NCBI GenBank assembly: GCA_902772105.1
Contig: CACXZI010000004.1
Location: 1-64,000 of the forward strand
Reading direction: 5' to 3'
Length of the DNA stretch: 64,000 nucleotides
Source: Oscillospiraceae bacterium
Lineage (GTDB): Bacteria; Bacillota; Clostridia; Oscillospirales; Ruminococcaceae
Shown here: one piece after another, positions 8,788-17,018 of the stretch
Layout: each line of letters starts with the position of its first letter
How positions within the stretch are numbered: position 1 is the first letter of the stretch
Made by a program: the position numbers and the translations under genes
The notes under the pieces: model-generated
Database searches by the model: none
Seen by the model: the letters and a program-made list of their open reading frames with translations, nothing else
What the model was told of the DNA's origin: nothing

Positions 8788-10536
8788 TTAACGTATTTTA
8801 ATATGAACTTCTCGAAGCTGCGTTTCTGTTACTTCATTAGGCGCTTTTAAAAGCAGATCTTGCGCATTAGAATTCATAGGAAAAGCAACAACCTCTCTTA
8901 TGTTTTCTTCCCCACAAAGCAACATCAAAATTCTATCCACCCCAGGAGCCATTCCAGCATGAGGAGGAGCCCCATACGAAAATGCTGTACAAAGAGCAGA
9001 AAACTTTTCTAAAACAACACTTTTTTCATAACCAGCAATTTCAAATGCACGAATTAACCCTTCATAACTATGGTTTCTAACAGCACCCGAAGAAAGCTCA
9101 ACCCCATTACAAACAACATCATATTGCCATGCTAAAATGTCTAGCGGATCTTTTTCATCCAAAACCTTAACCCCACCTTGCGGCATAGAAAACGGGTTAT
9201 GAGTGAATATAACATTAGAAGTTTCTTCGTCAAGCCCATACATAGGAAAATCGGTTATAAAACAAAACTTAAAGCTATCTTTTTCTATTAAATCTAACCT
9301 TTTTCCTAGCTCTGTTCTAATTTGGCCTGCAAAAACGTTAGCTTTTTCTTCTTTATCTGCAATAAAAAACAAAACACATCCAGGCTTTAAATTAGCAATT
9401 TCAATTAAACGTTTTCTTTGAGAATCGTCCAAAAATTTATCTATTGGCCCGTTAAACTTTAATTCATCGTCAACCTTGAAATATCCAAGCCCTTTCATGC
9501 CTATTTCCATAGCAAATTTAAGCATCTTTTCAAAAAATCCTTTAGATTCTTTAGCACAATCCAAAACATTTATTGCTCTAACGCACTTATTTGAAAAAGG
9601 TTTAAAATCTGAATCCTTAAAAATTTCAGAAACATCAATAATTTCTAATGGATTTCTTAAATCTGGCTTATCTGTTCCATATTTTAACATAGAATCTTTA
9701 TAGGTTATTCTTTCAAAAGGCGGCTTTGTTATTTTAGAATTTGAAAATTCATCAAATGTTCTAAACAAAACTTCTTCAGTAACCTTTAAAACATCTTCCT
9801 GAGTTGCAAAAGCCATTTCATAATCAAGCTGATAAAATTCACCTGGAGATCTATCTGCCCTTGCATCTTCATCCCTAAAACATGGTGCAATTTGAAAATA
9901 TCTATCAAACCCAGAAGTCATTAAAAGCTGTTTAAAAATTTGAGGTGCTTGCGGCAAAGCATAAAATTTTCCTTTATATTTTCTACTTGGAATAATGTAA
10001 TCTCGTGCTCCTTCAGGAGATGAAGCAGAAAGAATTGGAGTTTGTATTTCTAAAAATCCTAATTCCTCCATTGTTTTTCTCATAAAAGAAATAACCTTAC
10101 TTCTTAAAATAATATTTTTATGAACTTTTTCGTTTCTAAGGTCTAAAAAACGATATTTTAAACGCAATTCCTCTTTAACCGATTTACTTGTTGCAACTTC
10201 AAACGGCAACTCTTGTTTACATTTTCCCAAAATTTCTAATGTCTTGCAAACAAGTTCTATTTCCCCAGTTTCAATTTTTTCATTAAATGTGTCTTCACTT
10301 CTTTTTCTAATTAAGCCTTCAACAGAAATAACTGTCTCTTTTGTTATTCCCTCCAACAATTTTTCATCATTAATAACAACCTGCAAAGTTCCATAATGAT
10401 CTCTTAAATCTATGAATATAACTCCTCCATGATCTCTTATGTTTAAAACCCATCCAGCAGCTTTAATTTCTTGTCCCACAAGCTCTTTTGTTATTTTTGA
10501 AGTGTTAAAACTTCTATAGCAATTTTTAAAATCCAT
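8788..10536 (-). CDS. aspS: Aspartate-tRNA ligase
   Basis: Charges tRNA with aspartate (class IIb). 582 residues, the length of the bacterial type with a GAD insertion. The OB-fold anticodon domain occupies about 1-105. Motif 2 is FRDEDARADRSPGEFYQLD near residue 215, the GAD domain is near 290-420, and motif 3 is GMAPGVDRILML near 540. Whether it is discriminating or charges both tRNA(Asp) and tRNA(Asn) cannot be settled by eye; the adjacent gatCAB makes a non-discriminating role plausible. ATG start with AAGGAG upstream. Follows yebC by 30 nt on the same strand. Confidence 0.97.
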   Translation of the reverse strand: MDFKNCYRSFNTSKITKELVGQEIKAAGWVLNIRDHGGVIFIDLRDHYGTLQVVINDEKLLEGITKETVISVEGLIRKRSEDTFNEKIETGEIELVCKTLEILGKCKQELPFEVATSKSVKEELRLKYRFLDLRNEKVHKNIILRSKVISFMRKTMEELGFLEIQTPILSASSPEGARDYIIPSRKYKGKFYALPQAPQIFKQLLMTSGFDRYFQIAPCFRDEDARADRSPGEFYQLDYEMAFATQEDVLKVTEEVLFRTFDEFSNSKITKPPFERITYKDSMLKYGTDKPDLRNPLEIIDVSEIFKDSDFKPFSNKCVRAINVLDCAKESKGFFEKMLKFAMEIGMKGLGYFKVDDELKFNGPIDKFLDDSQRKRLIEIANLKPGCVLFFIADKEEKANVFAGQIRTELGKRLDLIEKDSFKFCFITDFPMYGLDEETSNVIFTHNPFSMPQGGVKVLDEKDPLDILAWQYDVVCNGVELSSGAVRNHSYEGLIRAFEIAGYEKSVVLEKFSALCTAFSYGAPPHAGMAPGVDRILMLLCGEENIREVVAFPMNSNAQDLLLKAPNEVTETQLREVHIKIR

Positions 10537-10566
10537 TTTAATTCTCCTTGAACTTCCTAATTTAAT

Positions 10567-11292
10567 TTAAAAATCTTTATAATTTGTAAAAATTTCTTGT
10601 ATGTCTTCATCATCCTCAAAACTTTTAATCAATTTTTCCATTTTTTCTCTATTATCTTCACTTTTTATTTCAACATAATTTCCTGGCACTTCTTCAACAG
10701 CAGCTGACAAAAATTCATATCCTTCTTCTTTTAACCTTTCAACAAAATCAGAAAATTTATCAGACTCTGTTGTAACCTTTGCAACCCCTTCTTCAAATTC
10801 AAAATCTAATGCATCCATCCCAATACATTTTTCCATCGTTTCCTCTTCTTTATTTTTATCTATTTTTAAATATATAACACCTTTTTTCTCAAATAAATAT
10901 GAAACACAACCAGTTGCTCCTAAATTTCCTCCGAATTTGTCAAAATAATGTCGAACATTTGCAGCTGTTCTATTTTTGTTATCGGTTAAAGCATTAACAA
11001 AAACAGCAACTCCTTCCGGACCATATCCTTCATATGTTATATTAAAAAAGTTGTTTTTTTGGCCATCCCCAGCAGCTTTTTTAATTATTCTATCTATATT
11101 GCTATTTGGAACATTATTTGCTTTTGCCTTCAAAATAACATCTTTTAACCTTTTATTCGTTGCAGGATCAGAACCTCCCATTTTAACAGCAACAGATATT
11201 TCTCTTCCAATTTTTGTGAAAACTTTTGCACGTTCATTATCAGCTTTTTCCTTTTTATTTTTTATTGTGCTCCATTTAGAATGTCCAGACAT
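10567..11292 (-). CDS. yebC: YebC/PmpR family transcriptional regulator or translation factor
   Basis: 241 residues with the invariant opening SGHSKWSTIKNKKEKAD and the family motif FDKFGGNLG near residue 127. YebC-family proteins have been described as DNA-binding regulators and, for some members, as factors that help ribosomes through proline stretches; the sequence does not tell which applies here. First gene of the minus-strand run yebC-aspS-gatCAB, with GGAGA before its ATG. Confidence 0.93.
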   Translation of the reverse strand: MSGHSKWSTIKNKKEKADNERAKVFTKIGREISVAVKMGGSDPATNKRLKDVILKAKANNVPNSNIDRIIKKAAGDGQKNNFFNITYEGYGPEGVAVFVNALTDNKNRTAANVRHYFDKFGGNLGATGCVSYLFEKKGVIYLKIDKNKEEETMEKCIGMDALDFEFEEGVAKVTTESDKFSDFVERLKEEGYEFLSAAVEEVPGNYVEIKSEDNREKMEKLIKSFEDDEDIQEIFTNYKDF

Positions 11293-11483
11293 AAAAATTT
11301 CTCCTAAAAAAAATTTACAAAAGTTATTTTACCAGTTTTTTTTTAATTATGCAATCTTTTTAAGTTCTGATTATATAACCAAAAAATTCCTTTAAAATAT
11401 TTTTTACCAAAACCAGAACAAAAAATAACGTAAATTTCTTGTCTAATTTTCTGAATATTTTTTTTTAAAATGCAAACACTACT

Positions 11484-11552
11484 AATACAGTTTGAAATTT
11501 TTACTGTGATTTTTCATTTAAGTTTTAAACTGTATTGCCTTTTGTTTAAGGC
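11484..11552 (+). promoter_or_regulatory. Two potential hairpins before a small gene
   Basis: AATACAGTTT (11484-11493) is an exact inverted repeat of AAACTGTATT (11527-11536), and GCCTT/AAGGC (11537-11552) makes a second short hairpin directly after it. Both lie 36-105 nt before the ATG at 11589. They could form a structured leader or belong to a small RNA. No known riboswitch is recognised. Confidence 0.45.
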
Positions 11553-11588
11553 ATTATATAAAGTTTTAAAAGAAACGGAGTGAAAGAT

Positions 11589-11690
11589 ATGAGCAAAAAT
11601 GAAAACAAAAACTATAACGATGCAAAAAAAGAAGAAAATGCTAAAAAACAAGAAAACAAAAACAATCAAAATAAACAAAACAAAAAATAA
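11589..11690 (+). CDS. Small Lys/Asn/Gln/Glu-rich protein (33 residues)
   Basis: An ATG preceded by GGAG at a 9-nt spacing opens a 33-codon frame that begins MSKNENKNYND. Lys, Asn, Glu and Gln make up 27 of 33 residues; there is no hydrophobic core and no cysteine. The frame is bounded by hairpins upstream and a good terminator downstream, so it is a self-contained transcription unit on the strand opposite its neighbours. Such hydrophilic Asn/Gln/Lys-rich peptides recall small spore proteins of clostridia, but there is no recognisable SASP motif and the assignment is speculative. Confidence 0.55.
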   Translation: MSKNENKNYNDAKKEENAKKQENKNNQNKQNKK

Positions 11691-11741
11691 ATGAATTTTT
11701 AAGCCCTTTTTTATTCATTGAAATTAACTCTAATTAATGTG

Positions 11742-11769
11742 CCTGTCACCTTTGTGGCAGGTTTTTTTT
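11742..11769 (+). terminator. Rho-independent terminator of the 33-residue gene
   Basis: CCTGTCAC and GTGGCAGG (one G-T wobble) form an 8-bp stem around a short loop, followed by eight T (11762-11769). It is one of the few G/C-rich spots nearby. The T run touches the obgE stop codon on the other strand; in that direction there is no T run. Confidence 0.85.
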
Positions 11770-13031
11770 CAATATTCATATTGGAAAATATAACCAGATA
11801 TATTAACTGTATCCCCTTTTTCAACTCCAAACTCTTTCAACCTATCGTCTATTCCCGTTTCTTTTAAAATTTTCTGTAGATGCCGCAAATTTTCAAGTTC
11901 ATATATGTCCATATTGTTAACTATTTTATAAAGCCAAGTAGCTTTAATATAATATACTCCATCTTTTTTTGAAATCTCAAAATTACTTCTAAAATTTTCT
12001 TCCTTTTCCAACATTTCTTTTTCATATGTTAATATTTTAGGCAATTTTTTTAAAGTTCTATCAATGCAAATTAAAAGTTCATCTAATCCTTTTTTTGTTA
12101 GAGAAGAAATCAAAAAAAACGGAATATTTTTCTTTTCAACATATTCTCTTAATTTTTCTATTTTTTCTTTAGATAAAACATCAATCTTCGTTGCAACAAC
12201 AATTTGTGGTTTTTTTTCTAGTCCTTTTTCAAAACTTCCTAGCTCTTTATTAATTATCTTTATTTTTTCAACAGGATCAGAATCATCAACACAAGAAACA
12301 TCAACAAGATGCAAAAGTAATCTACATCTTTCAACATGCCTTAAAAATTTATGTCCTAAACCTTTTCCTTTGCTCGCTCCTTCAATTAAACCTGGAATAT
12401 CCGCCACAACAAACGAACTTAAACCTTCTTTTTCAACAACTCCTAATGACGGAATTAATGTCGTGAATTGATAATCTCCAATTTTTGGTTTTGCATTAGA
12501 AATAACAGAAATTAAAGTAGATTTTCCAACATTAGGAAATCCAACCAACCCAACATCAGCTAAAAGTTTTAGTTCTAAAGAAACTTCAAATTCTTCTCCT
12601 AAAAGCCCTGGTTTTGAAAATCGTGGCGCTTGTCTTGTTGGGTTTTTAAAATGAAAATTTCCCCAACCTCCGCGGCCTCCTTTTGCTATTATATGTGAAT
12701 TTTCATCACTAATATCTGCAATTATTTTGTTGGTTTTAATATCTCTAATAATTGTGCCATTTGGAACTTTTATTACTAAATCCTGCCCATTTTTTCCGCT
12801 ACAATTATTTTTTCTTCCATTATCTCCATTTTGTGCAACAAATTTTTTTTTAAATCTAAAATTCTTCAAGGTGTTTAGATGCTTGTCAACCAAAAATATA
12901 ACATCTCCACCTTTTCCACCGTCCCCACCATCAGGGCCACCACAAGGCATATATTTTTCTCTATGAAAGGTTATTGCACCATCTCCGCCATCTCCAGCTT
13001 TTATATAAATCTTTGCAAAATCAACAAACAT
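11769..13031 (-). CDS. obgE: GTPase Obg/CgtA
   Basis: Essential GTPase linked to late 50S assembly and stress signalling. 420 residues in three parts: the glycine-rich Obg fold (1-160, AGDGGDGAITFHREKYMP), the G domain with G1 GFPNVGKSTL near 168, G3 DIPGLIEGAS near 215 and G4 ATKID near 283, and the C-terminal OCT domain (about 345-420, EFGVEKGDTVNISG). Last gene of rplU-prp-rpmA-obgE, 8 nt after rpmA. Confidence 0.97.
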   Translation of the reverse strand: MFVDFAKIYIKAGDGGDGAITFHREKYMPCGGPDGGDGGKGGDVIFLVDKHLNTLKNFRFKKKFVAQNGDNGRKNNCSGKNGQDLVIKVPNGTIIRDIKTNKIIADISDENSHIIAKGGRGGWGNFHFKNPTRQAPRFSKPGLLGEEFEVSLELKLLADVGLVGFPNVGKSTLISVISNAKPKIGDYQFTTLIPSLGVVEKEGLSSFVVADIPGLIEGASKGKGLGHKFLRHVERCRLLLHLVDVSCVDDSDPVEKIKIINKELGSFEKGLEKKPQIVVATKIDVLSKEKIEKLREYVEKKNIPFFLISSLTKKGLDELLICIDRTLKKLPKILTYEKEMLEKEENFRSNFEISKKDGVYYIKATWLYKIVNNMDIYELENLRHLQKILKETGIDDRLKEFGVEKGDTVNISGYIFQYEY

Positions 13032-13039
13032 AAACCTTT

Positions 13040-13318
13040 TTAAACAGCGTAAACGCTAACCTTTTTTTTATATTTTCCAAATCTTTCAAACTTAACCCTA
13101 CCACTAATTTTTGCGTAAAGTGTGTCATCAGAACCAATTCCAACAGAATTACCTGGATGAATATGTGTTCCCCTTTGGCGAACTAAAATATTTCCAGCAA
13201 GAACAAACTGCCCATCTGCTCTTTTAACACCAAGCCTTTTAGATTCAGAGTCTCTTCCGTTTTTTGTAGACCCAACTCCTTTTTTATGTGCAAAAAACTG
13301 TAAACCAATCAATAACAT
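13040..13318 (-). CDS. rpmA: 50S ribosomal protein L27 (with cleavable N-terminus)
   Basis: 92 residues. The start [14 protein letters not shown] carries the Firmicutes extension ending in LQFF, which Prp removes between Phe9 and Ala10 so that the mature N-terminus can reach the peptidyl-transferase centre. The rest ([22 protein letters not shown]) is typical L27. The gene for Prp lies immediately upstream, one nucleotide apart. Confidence 0.97.
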   Translation of the reverse strand: MLLIGLQFFAHKKGVGSTKNGRDSESKRLGVKRADGQFVLAGNILVRQRGTHIHPGNSVGIGSDDTLYAKISGRVKFERFGKYKKKVSVYAV

Positions 13319-13319
13319 T

Positions 13320-13640
13320 TTAACTAACCTCCACTATATCTAATTTAATATTCTCTGGATATTGCTTTTCAATTAAACTAAGCTGCAACTTTAATGCTTT
13401 TAAAAAATTTTGAATAGATTCTTTATTTAAATCCCCTTTTAAAGAAATTTTTCCTTCATCGCAAAAGATTTCAACTTTTTCCTTTAAAATTTCTGTTATT
13501 CCATTGCAACACATCTGAACAGAAGAACTAACAGCAGAACAAACAATATCCTTCCCGTGTTCTAAAAAATTAGCATGTCCGCTAACCAAAAACCCACCTA
13601 AAATTTTTTCTTTATCTTCATAAAAAACAACGCTAATCAT
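13320..13640 (-). CDS. prp: Ribosomal-processing cysteine protease Prp
   Basis: 106 residues. The catalytic pair is visible: His22 in SGHA and Cys34 in DIVCSAVS, at the positions reported for the staphylococcal enzyme. Prp trims the L27 N-terminal extension. It sits between rplU and rpmA as in other Firmicutes, and its start overlaps the last base of the rplU stop codon, which suggests coupled translation. The matching LQFF site in rpmA supports a working pair. Confidence 0.94.
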   Translation of the reverse strand: MISVVFYEDKEKILGGFLVSGHANFLEHGKDIVCSAVSSSVQMCCNGITEILKEKVEIFCDEGKISLKGDLNKESIQNFLKALKLQLSLIEKQYPENIKLDIVEVS

Positions 13641-13951
13641 TATGAATTAATTGCTGTTATTTTAACCTTTGTATATTGTTGCCTATGTCCAAATCTTCTA
13701 CTGTAGTTTTTCTTTGGTTTATATTTAAAAACCCTAATTTTTTTTCTTTTTCCGTTTTTTAAAACATCAGCAACAACACTAGCACCTTTTAAAAATGGTG
13801 CACCAAAATTAGAAGCTTTATCTTCAATAACAGCAACAACATTATTAAAAGAATAAGACTCTTTTTCTTTTGCATCTAGTTTTTCTAAATATAAAACATC
13901 TCCAACTTCCACATTATATTGTTTCCCACCAATATCTATTATTGCATACAT
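13640..13951 (-). CDS. rplU: 50S ribosomal protein L21
   Basis: 103 residues beginning MYAIIDIGGKQYNVEVGD, with KYKPKKNYSRRFGHRQQYT near the C-terminus as in all L21. First gene of the L21-Prp-L27-Obg operon, with a strong promoter 63-91 nt upstream. In related bacteria the L21 leader can be autoregulatory; the 60-nt leader here is very A/T-rich and I could not make out a convincing structure. Confidence 0.97.
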   Translation of the reverse strand: MYAIIDIGGKQYNVEVGDVLYLEKLDAKEKESYSFNNVVAVIEDKASNFGAPFLKGASVVADVLKNGKRKKIRVFKYKPKKNYSRRFGHRQQYTKVKITAINS

Positions 13952-14013
13952 TTTTACTATTTCCTTTCATATGTTTTTTAATTATTTTAAACCTAAAATT
14001 TTAAACTTACACA

Positions 14014-14042
14014 ATAATATCATATTTTTTTTTTATTGTCAA
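14014..14042 (-). promoter_or_regulatory. Promoter of rplU-prp-rpmA-obgE
   Basis: TTGACA (14042-14037), 17-nt spacer, TATTAT (14019-14014), with TG one base before the -10 (extended -10). Near-consensus sigma-A site at the expected distance before rplU. Confidence 0.82.
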
Positions 14043-14732
14043 AAAACTTTAAAAAAAATATCTAACTTAAAATTAAATATTTTCTTTTTAATCTCAAAAA
14101 TATTTTTAAACATATTAAATTAACCTAATAAAAAATGCTATTAATCTCTATATTTTTATAAAAAACCACATTAAAACAAACTATAACACAGCACAATAAA
14201 ACCTAAAAACTCAAACCAAACGTCTAAATATTAATTTAATTTTTCTTTTTAAAAATTCTAAATAAAAAATTTTAATATCAAATTATAATAAAAAATAATA
14301 AACTTTAAAATATTAAAAAAATTTCAATAACTCTAATTAGATTCTAAACTAATAACATAGTCACAAATATGAAATACTTCGCAACAATTCTTAATATCTA
14401 AATTTAAAAATCACTAATCAAACATCTTTTATTAAATTTTTCGTTAAATTCAACACTATTTCTAAATTAAAACATAAACAAATAAAATAATTATTTTATA
14501 ACATCCAAGTAATTTCAAAATATCTTAAAATAAAACTTAATTAATATATTACTTTTTATTATAATTCAAAAAATTTTTATATATTTCATATTAAATAACA
14601 TATAAAAAGCTTTTAATTCTATTATTCTAAAAATAACTAACATAATCATCTATAAAATAAAAAAACTTTTAATATAAAAATATTAATAGATTCTAATATC
14701 AAAAAAATATAAAAATTATGTAAACATATATT
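14043..14732. other. AT-rich intergenic space
   Basis: About 690 nt between folD and the rplU promoter, almost only A/T, with stops in all frames. I found no RNA gene, hairpin-plus-T-run or repeat of note here. Confidence 0.6.
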
Positions 14733-15584
14733 TCAAAGTTTGTTTTGAATTTTTGCAGCAAAAACAGTGTTTTTTAAAAGTGTTGCAATTGTCATTGGGC
14801 CAACCCCACCAGGAACAGGAGTTATAAATTCAGCAACTTCAAAAACTTCATCAAATTTAACATCACCACAAATTTTTCCTTCTTTGTTTCGATTAATTCC
14901 AACATCAATAATAATAGCTCCTTTTTTAACCATATCTTTTGTAATAAAATTTTCTTTTCCAACAGCAGCCACCAAAATATCAGCACTTTTTGTGAAAAAC
15001 TCTAAGTTAGAGGTTTTAGAATGACAAATGCTAACTGTTGCATCTTTTTGAAGCATTAAAAAAGCTAAAGGCTTGCCCACAATATTGCTTCTTCCAACAA
15101 TAACACAATGTTTCCCTTTAATGTCAATTTTTTTTTGTTCTAATAATTCAATAATTCCAGCAGGTGTGCATGGCAAAAAACAATTTTCTCCAACAACAAG
15201 TTTCCCAATATTTTTAACATTAAAACAATCAACATCTTTTAAATCATCAATTCTATCAATAACCTTTTTTTCATCAATTTGCTGAGGTAAAGGCAGTTGC
15301 ACCAAAATTCCATTTACCTTTTTGTCTTTATTTAAATTATCTATAATATCCAAAAGCTCTTTTTCTTTTATGTTTTCATCTAGTTCAATTGTTTTTGAAA
15401 TAATTCCAGTTTCTTCACAAGCTTTTTGTTTGTTTTTAACATAAATAGCAGAAGCTTTATCTTTTCCAACCAAAATAACAGCCAAACAAACTTCAATTTT
15501 TTTTTCTTTTAAAATTTCAACCTCTTTTTTAACCCTCTCTTTAACCTTTTTAGAAGCTTCTTTTCCGTTCAAAATCCTATCCAA
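14733..15584 (-). CDS. folD: Bifunctional methylenetetrahydrofolate dehydrogenase/cyclohydrolase
   Basis: Interconverts 5,10-methylene-, methenyl- and 10-formyl-THF, the one-carbon donors used by PurN and AICAR transformylase encoded at the far end of the window. 283 residues, normal length. Family motifs: YVKNKQKACEETGI with the catalytic Tyr/Lys near 50-55, VQLPLPQQI near 100, GRSNIVGKPLA near 164 and PVPGGVGPMT near 262. Start is a TTG at 15584 with GGAGGG 7 nt upstream. It follows lgt by 3 nt, so the two are probably cotranscribed. Confidence 0.96.
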   Translation of the reverse strand: MDRILNGKEASKKVKERVKKEVEILKEKKIEVCLAVILVGKDKASAIYVKNKQKACEETGIISKTIELDENIKEKELLDIIDNLNKDKKVNGILVQLPLPQQIDEKKVIDRIDDLKDVDCFNVKNIGKLVVGENCFLPCTPAGIIELLEQKKIDIKGKHCVIVGRSNIVGKPLAFLMLQKDATVSICHSKTSNLEFFTKSADILVAAVGKENFITKDMVKKGAIIIDVGINRNKEGKICGDVKFDEVFEVAEFITPVPGGVGPMTIATLLKNTVFAAKIQNKL

Positions 15585-15587
15585 TTT

Positions 15588-16448
15588 TTATCCCTCCAAA
15601 TTTTTTTCTTTTAAAGAATTAACATACAAAAAATTTTTATCTTTATTTTTTTTCATATAAAAAAACAAAACATAAACTTCAATAGAAATAGCCGAAAAAA
15701 ACAAAACAAAAGACAAAGCCTGCGAAACTCTAATATAATTTTCAATAAGCCATAAACTATCTGTTCTTATTCCTTCAACAAAAAATCTTTCAAAACTATA
15801 CCATATCAAATAATTCAAAAAAATCTGTCCATCAAATTTTCTATATTTAATAAAAAAAATCAAAAGAAAAAAACCTATAAAACACCACAAAGACTCATAA
15901 AAAAACGTTGGATGCACAGGAGAACAAGAACTACTAATTTCACTTGAGCTCATTCCAAAAGGAAGATTTGTTTTAACTCCATATGCTTCTATATTAAAAA
16001 AATTCCCCCATCTTCCAATTCCTTGTCCCATCAAAAAACAAATTCCAGCATCATCAGCAGTTGGCAAAAAAGGAACTTTTTTTATTCTACAATATATAAA
16101 CCCAAACAAAACAGAAAAAATAACCGCTCCATAAATTGCAAGCCCCCCACCTCTTAAATTAAAAATACTAAAAAGATCATTAGAAAATTCTTTAAAATTA
16201 AAAGCAACATAATAAACCCTAGCTCCAATAATTCCAAAAATAGTTCCACCAATTATAACATCGATTAACGACTCTTTTTTTAATCCAAATTTTTTTGAAA
16301 GCATAATAGCAACAAAAGCAGCTGTGAAAATTCCAAAAGCAATAATTAATGCATACCATTTAATTTCTAGTCCAAATAATTTAAAAGCATAATCTTTAAA
16401 ATATATTTTCCCTATTCCAATTCCTTCAAAAGAAACCCACCGATCCAT
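15588..16448 (-). CDS. lgt: Prolipoprotein diacylglyceryl transferase
   Basis: Membrane enzyme that transfers diacylglycerol from phosphatidylglycerol to the lipobox cysteine of prelipoproteins. 286 residues with about seven hydrophobic segments. The signature GQGIGRWGNFFNIEAYG lies near residues 140-156 and contains the conserved Arg and Asn; HPTFFYESLW follows near 185. ATG at 16448 with AAGGAG upstream. It implies that the organism makes lipoproteins, although the secreted family in this window has no lipobox. Confidence 0.95.
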   Translation of the reverse strand: MDRWVSFEGIGIGKIYFKDYAFKLFGLEIKWYALIIAFGIFTAAFVAIMLSKKFGLKKESLIDVIIGGTIFGIIGARVYYVAFNFKEFSNDLFSIFNLRGGGLAIYGAVIFSVLFGFIYCRIKKVPFLPTADDAGICFLMGQGIGRWGNFFNIEAYGVKTNLPFGMSSSEISSSCSPVHPTFFYESLWCFIGFFLLIFFIKYRKFDGQIFLNYLIWYSFERFFVEGIRTDSLWLIENYIRVSQALSFVLFFSAISIEVYVLFFYMKKNKDKNFLYVNSLKEKNLEG

Positions 16449-16966
16449 TTAACCAACTCCTTAAAATTTTCAAAACAGATATATTATATCATCACTAATT
16501 CAAAAACTAAATAGCAAAAAAATATATCCCACCAATTTTTAAATTTGCTAACTAATAATATACTATAAAACATAGCTAACAATCTTAATAAAATAGCATT
16601 AATTTTAAATAAAACCTATATCTAATAACTTTAATTAACTAATAAAAATAAACCTATTTAAAAATTTAACATATTAAAACTAAAATATAAAAAATTATTA
16701 ATCTAACTTAATAAAAACTTTTCTTATTAATTTTTAAAAATATTTTTTTATAAATCAATCAATTAAAAAACATTCTAAATATTGAACTAAAATTTAACAA
16801 TAATTTTAAATTTATCTAAACTAAATATAATATTTCAATTAATTTTAAATAAAAAATTTATATTATTTTTTTAAATTAATTTAAATATAAAATTATTAAT
16901 CTAAATAACTAAAAACTTTTCTTATTAATTTTCAATTCAACTAAAATTAAACATATATTTAAAAAC
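16449..16966. other. AT-rich intergenic space with a short direct repeat
   Basis: No ORF. A segment near 16690-16737 recurs in diverged form near 16888-16934 (shared core AAAACTTTTCTTATTAATTT). Otherwise featureless A/T. Confidence 0.5.
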
Positions 16967-16999
16967 AAAAAAATCGTGCCACCAAAACGTAAGCAGCAC
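16967..16999 (-). terminator. Terminator after asnB
   Basis: GTGCCAC (16976-16982) and GCAGCAC (16993-16999) form a 7-bp stem with two G-T wobbles. On the minus strand it is followed by a run of seven T. It lies 20 nt after the asnB stop. Confidence 0.7.
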
Positions 17000-17018
17000 A
17001 ATTAAATATTACAAAAAT

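Noticed and set aside
8788..11292. T-box or other riboswitch before aspS/gatCAB
   Set aside because: Spacing before aspS is only 30 nt and the region before yebC shows no T-box sequence or terminator/antiterminator pair on that strand.
11742..11761. Terminator for obgE on the minus strand
   Set aside because: The stem is present, but no T run follows it in that direction; it serves the plus-strand small gene.
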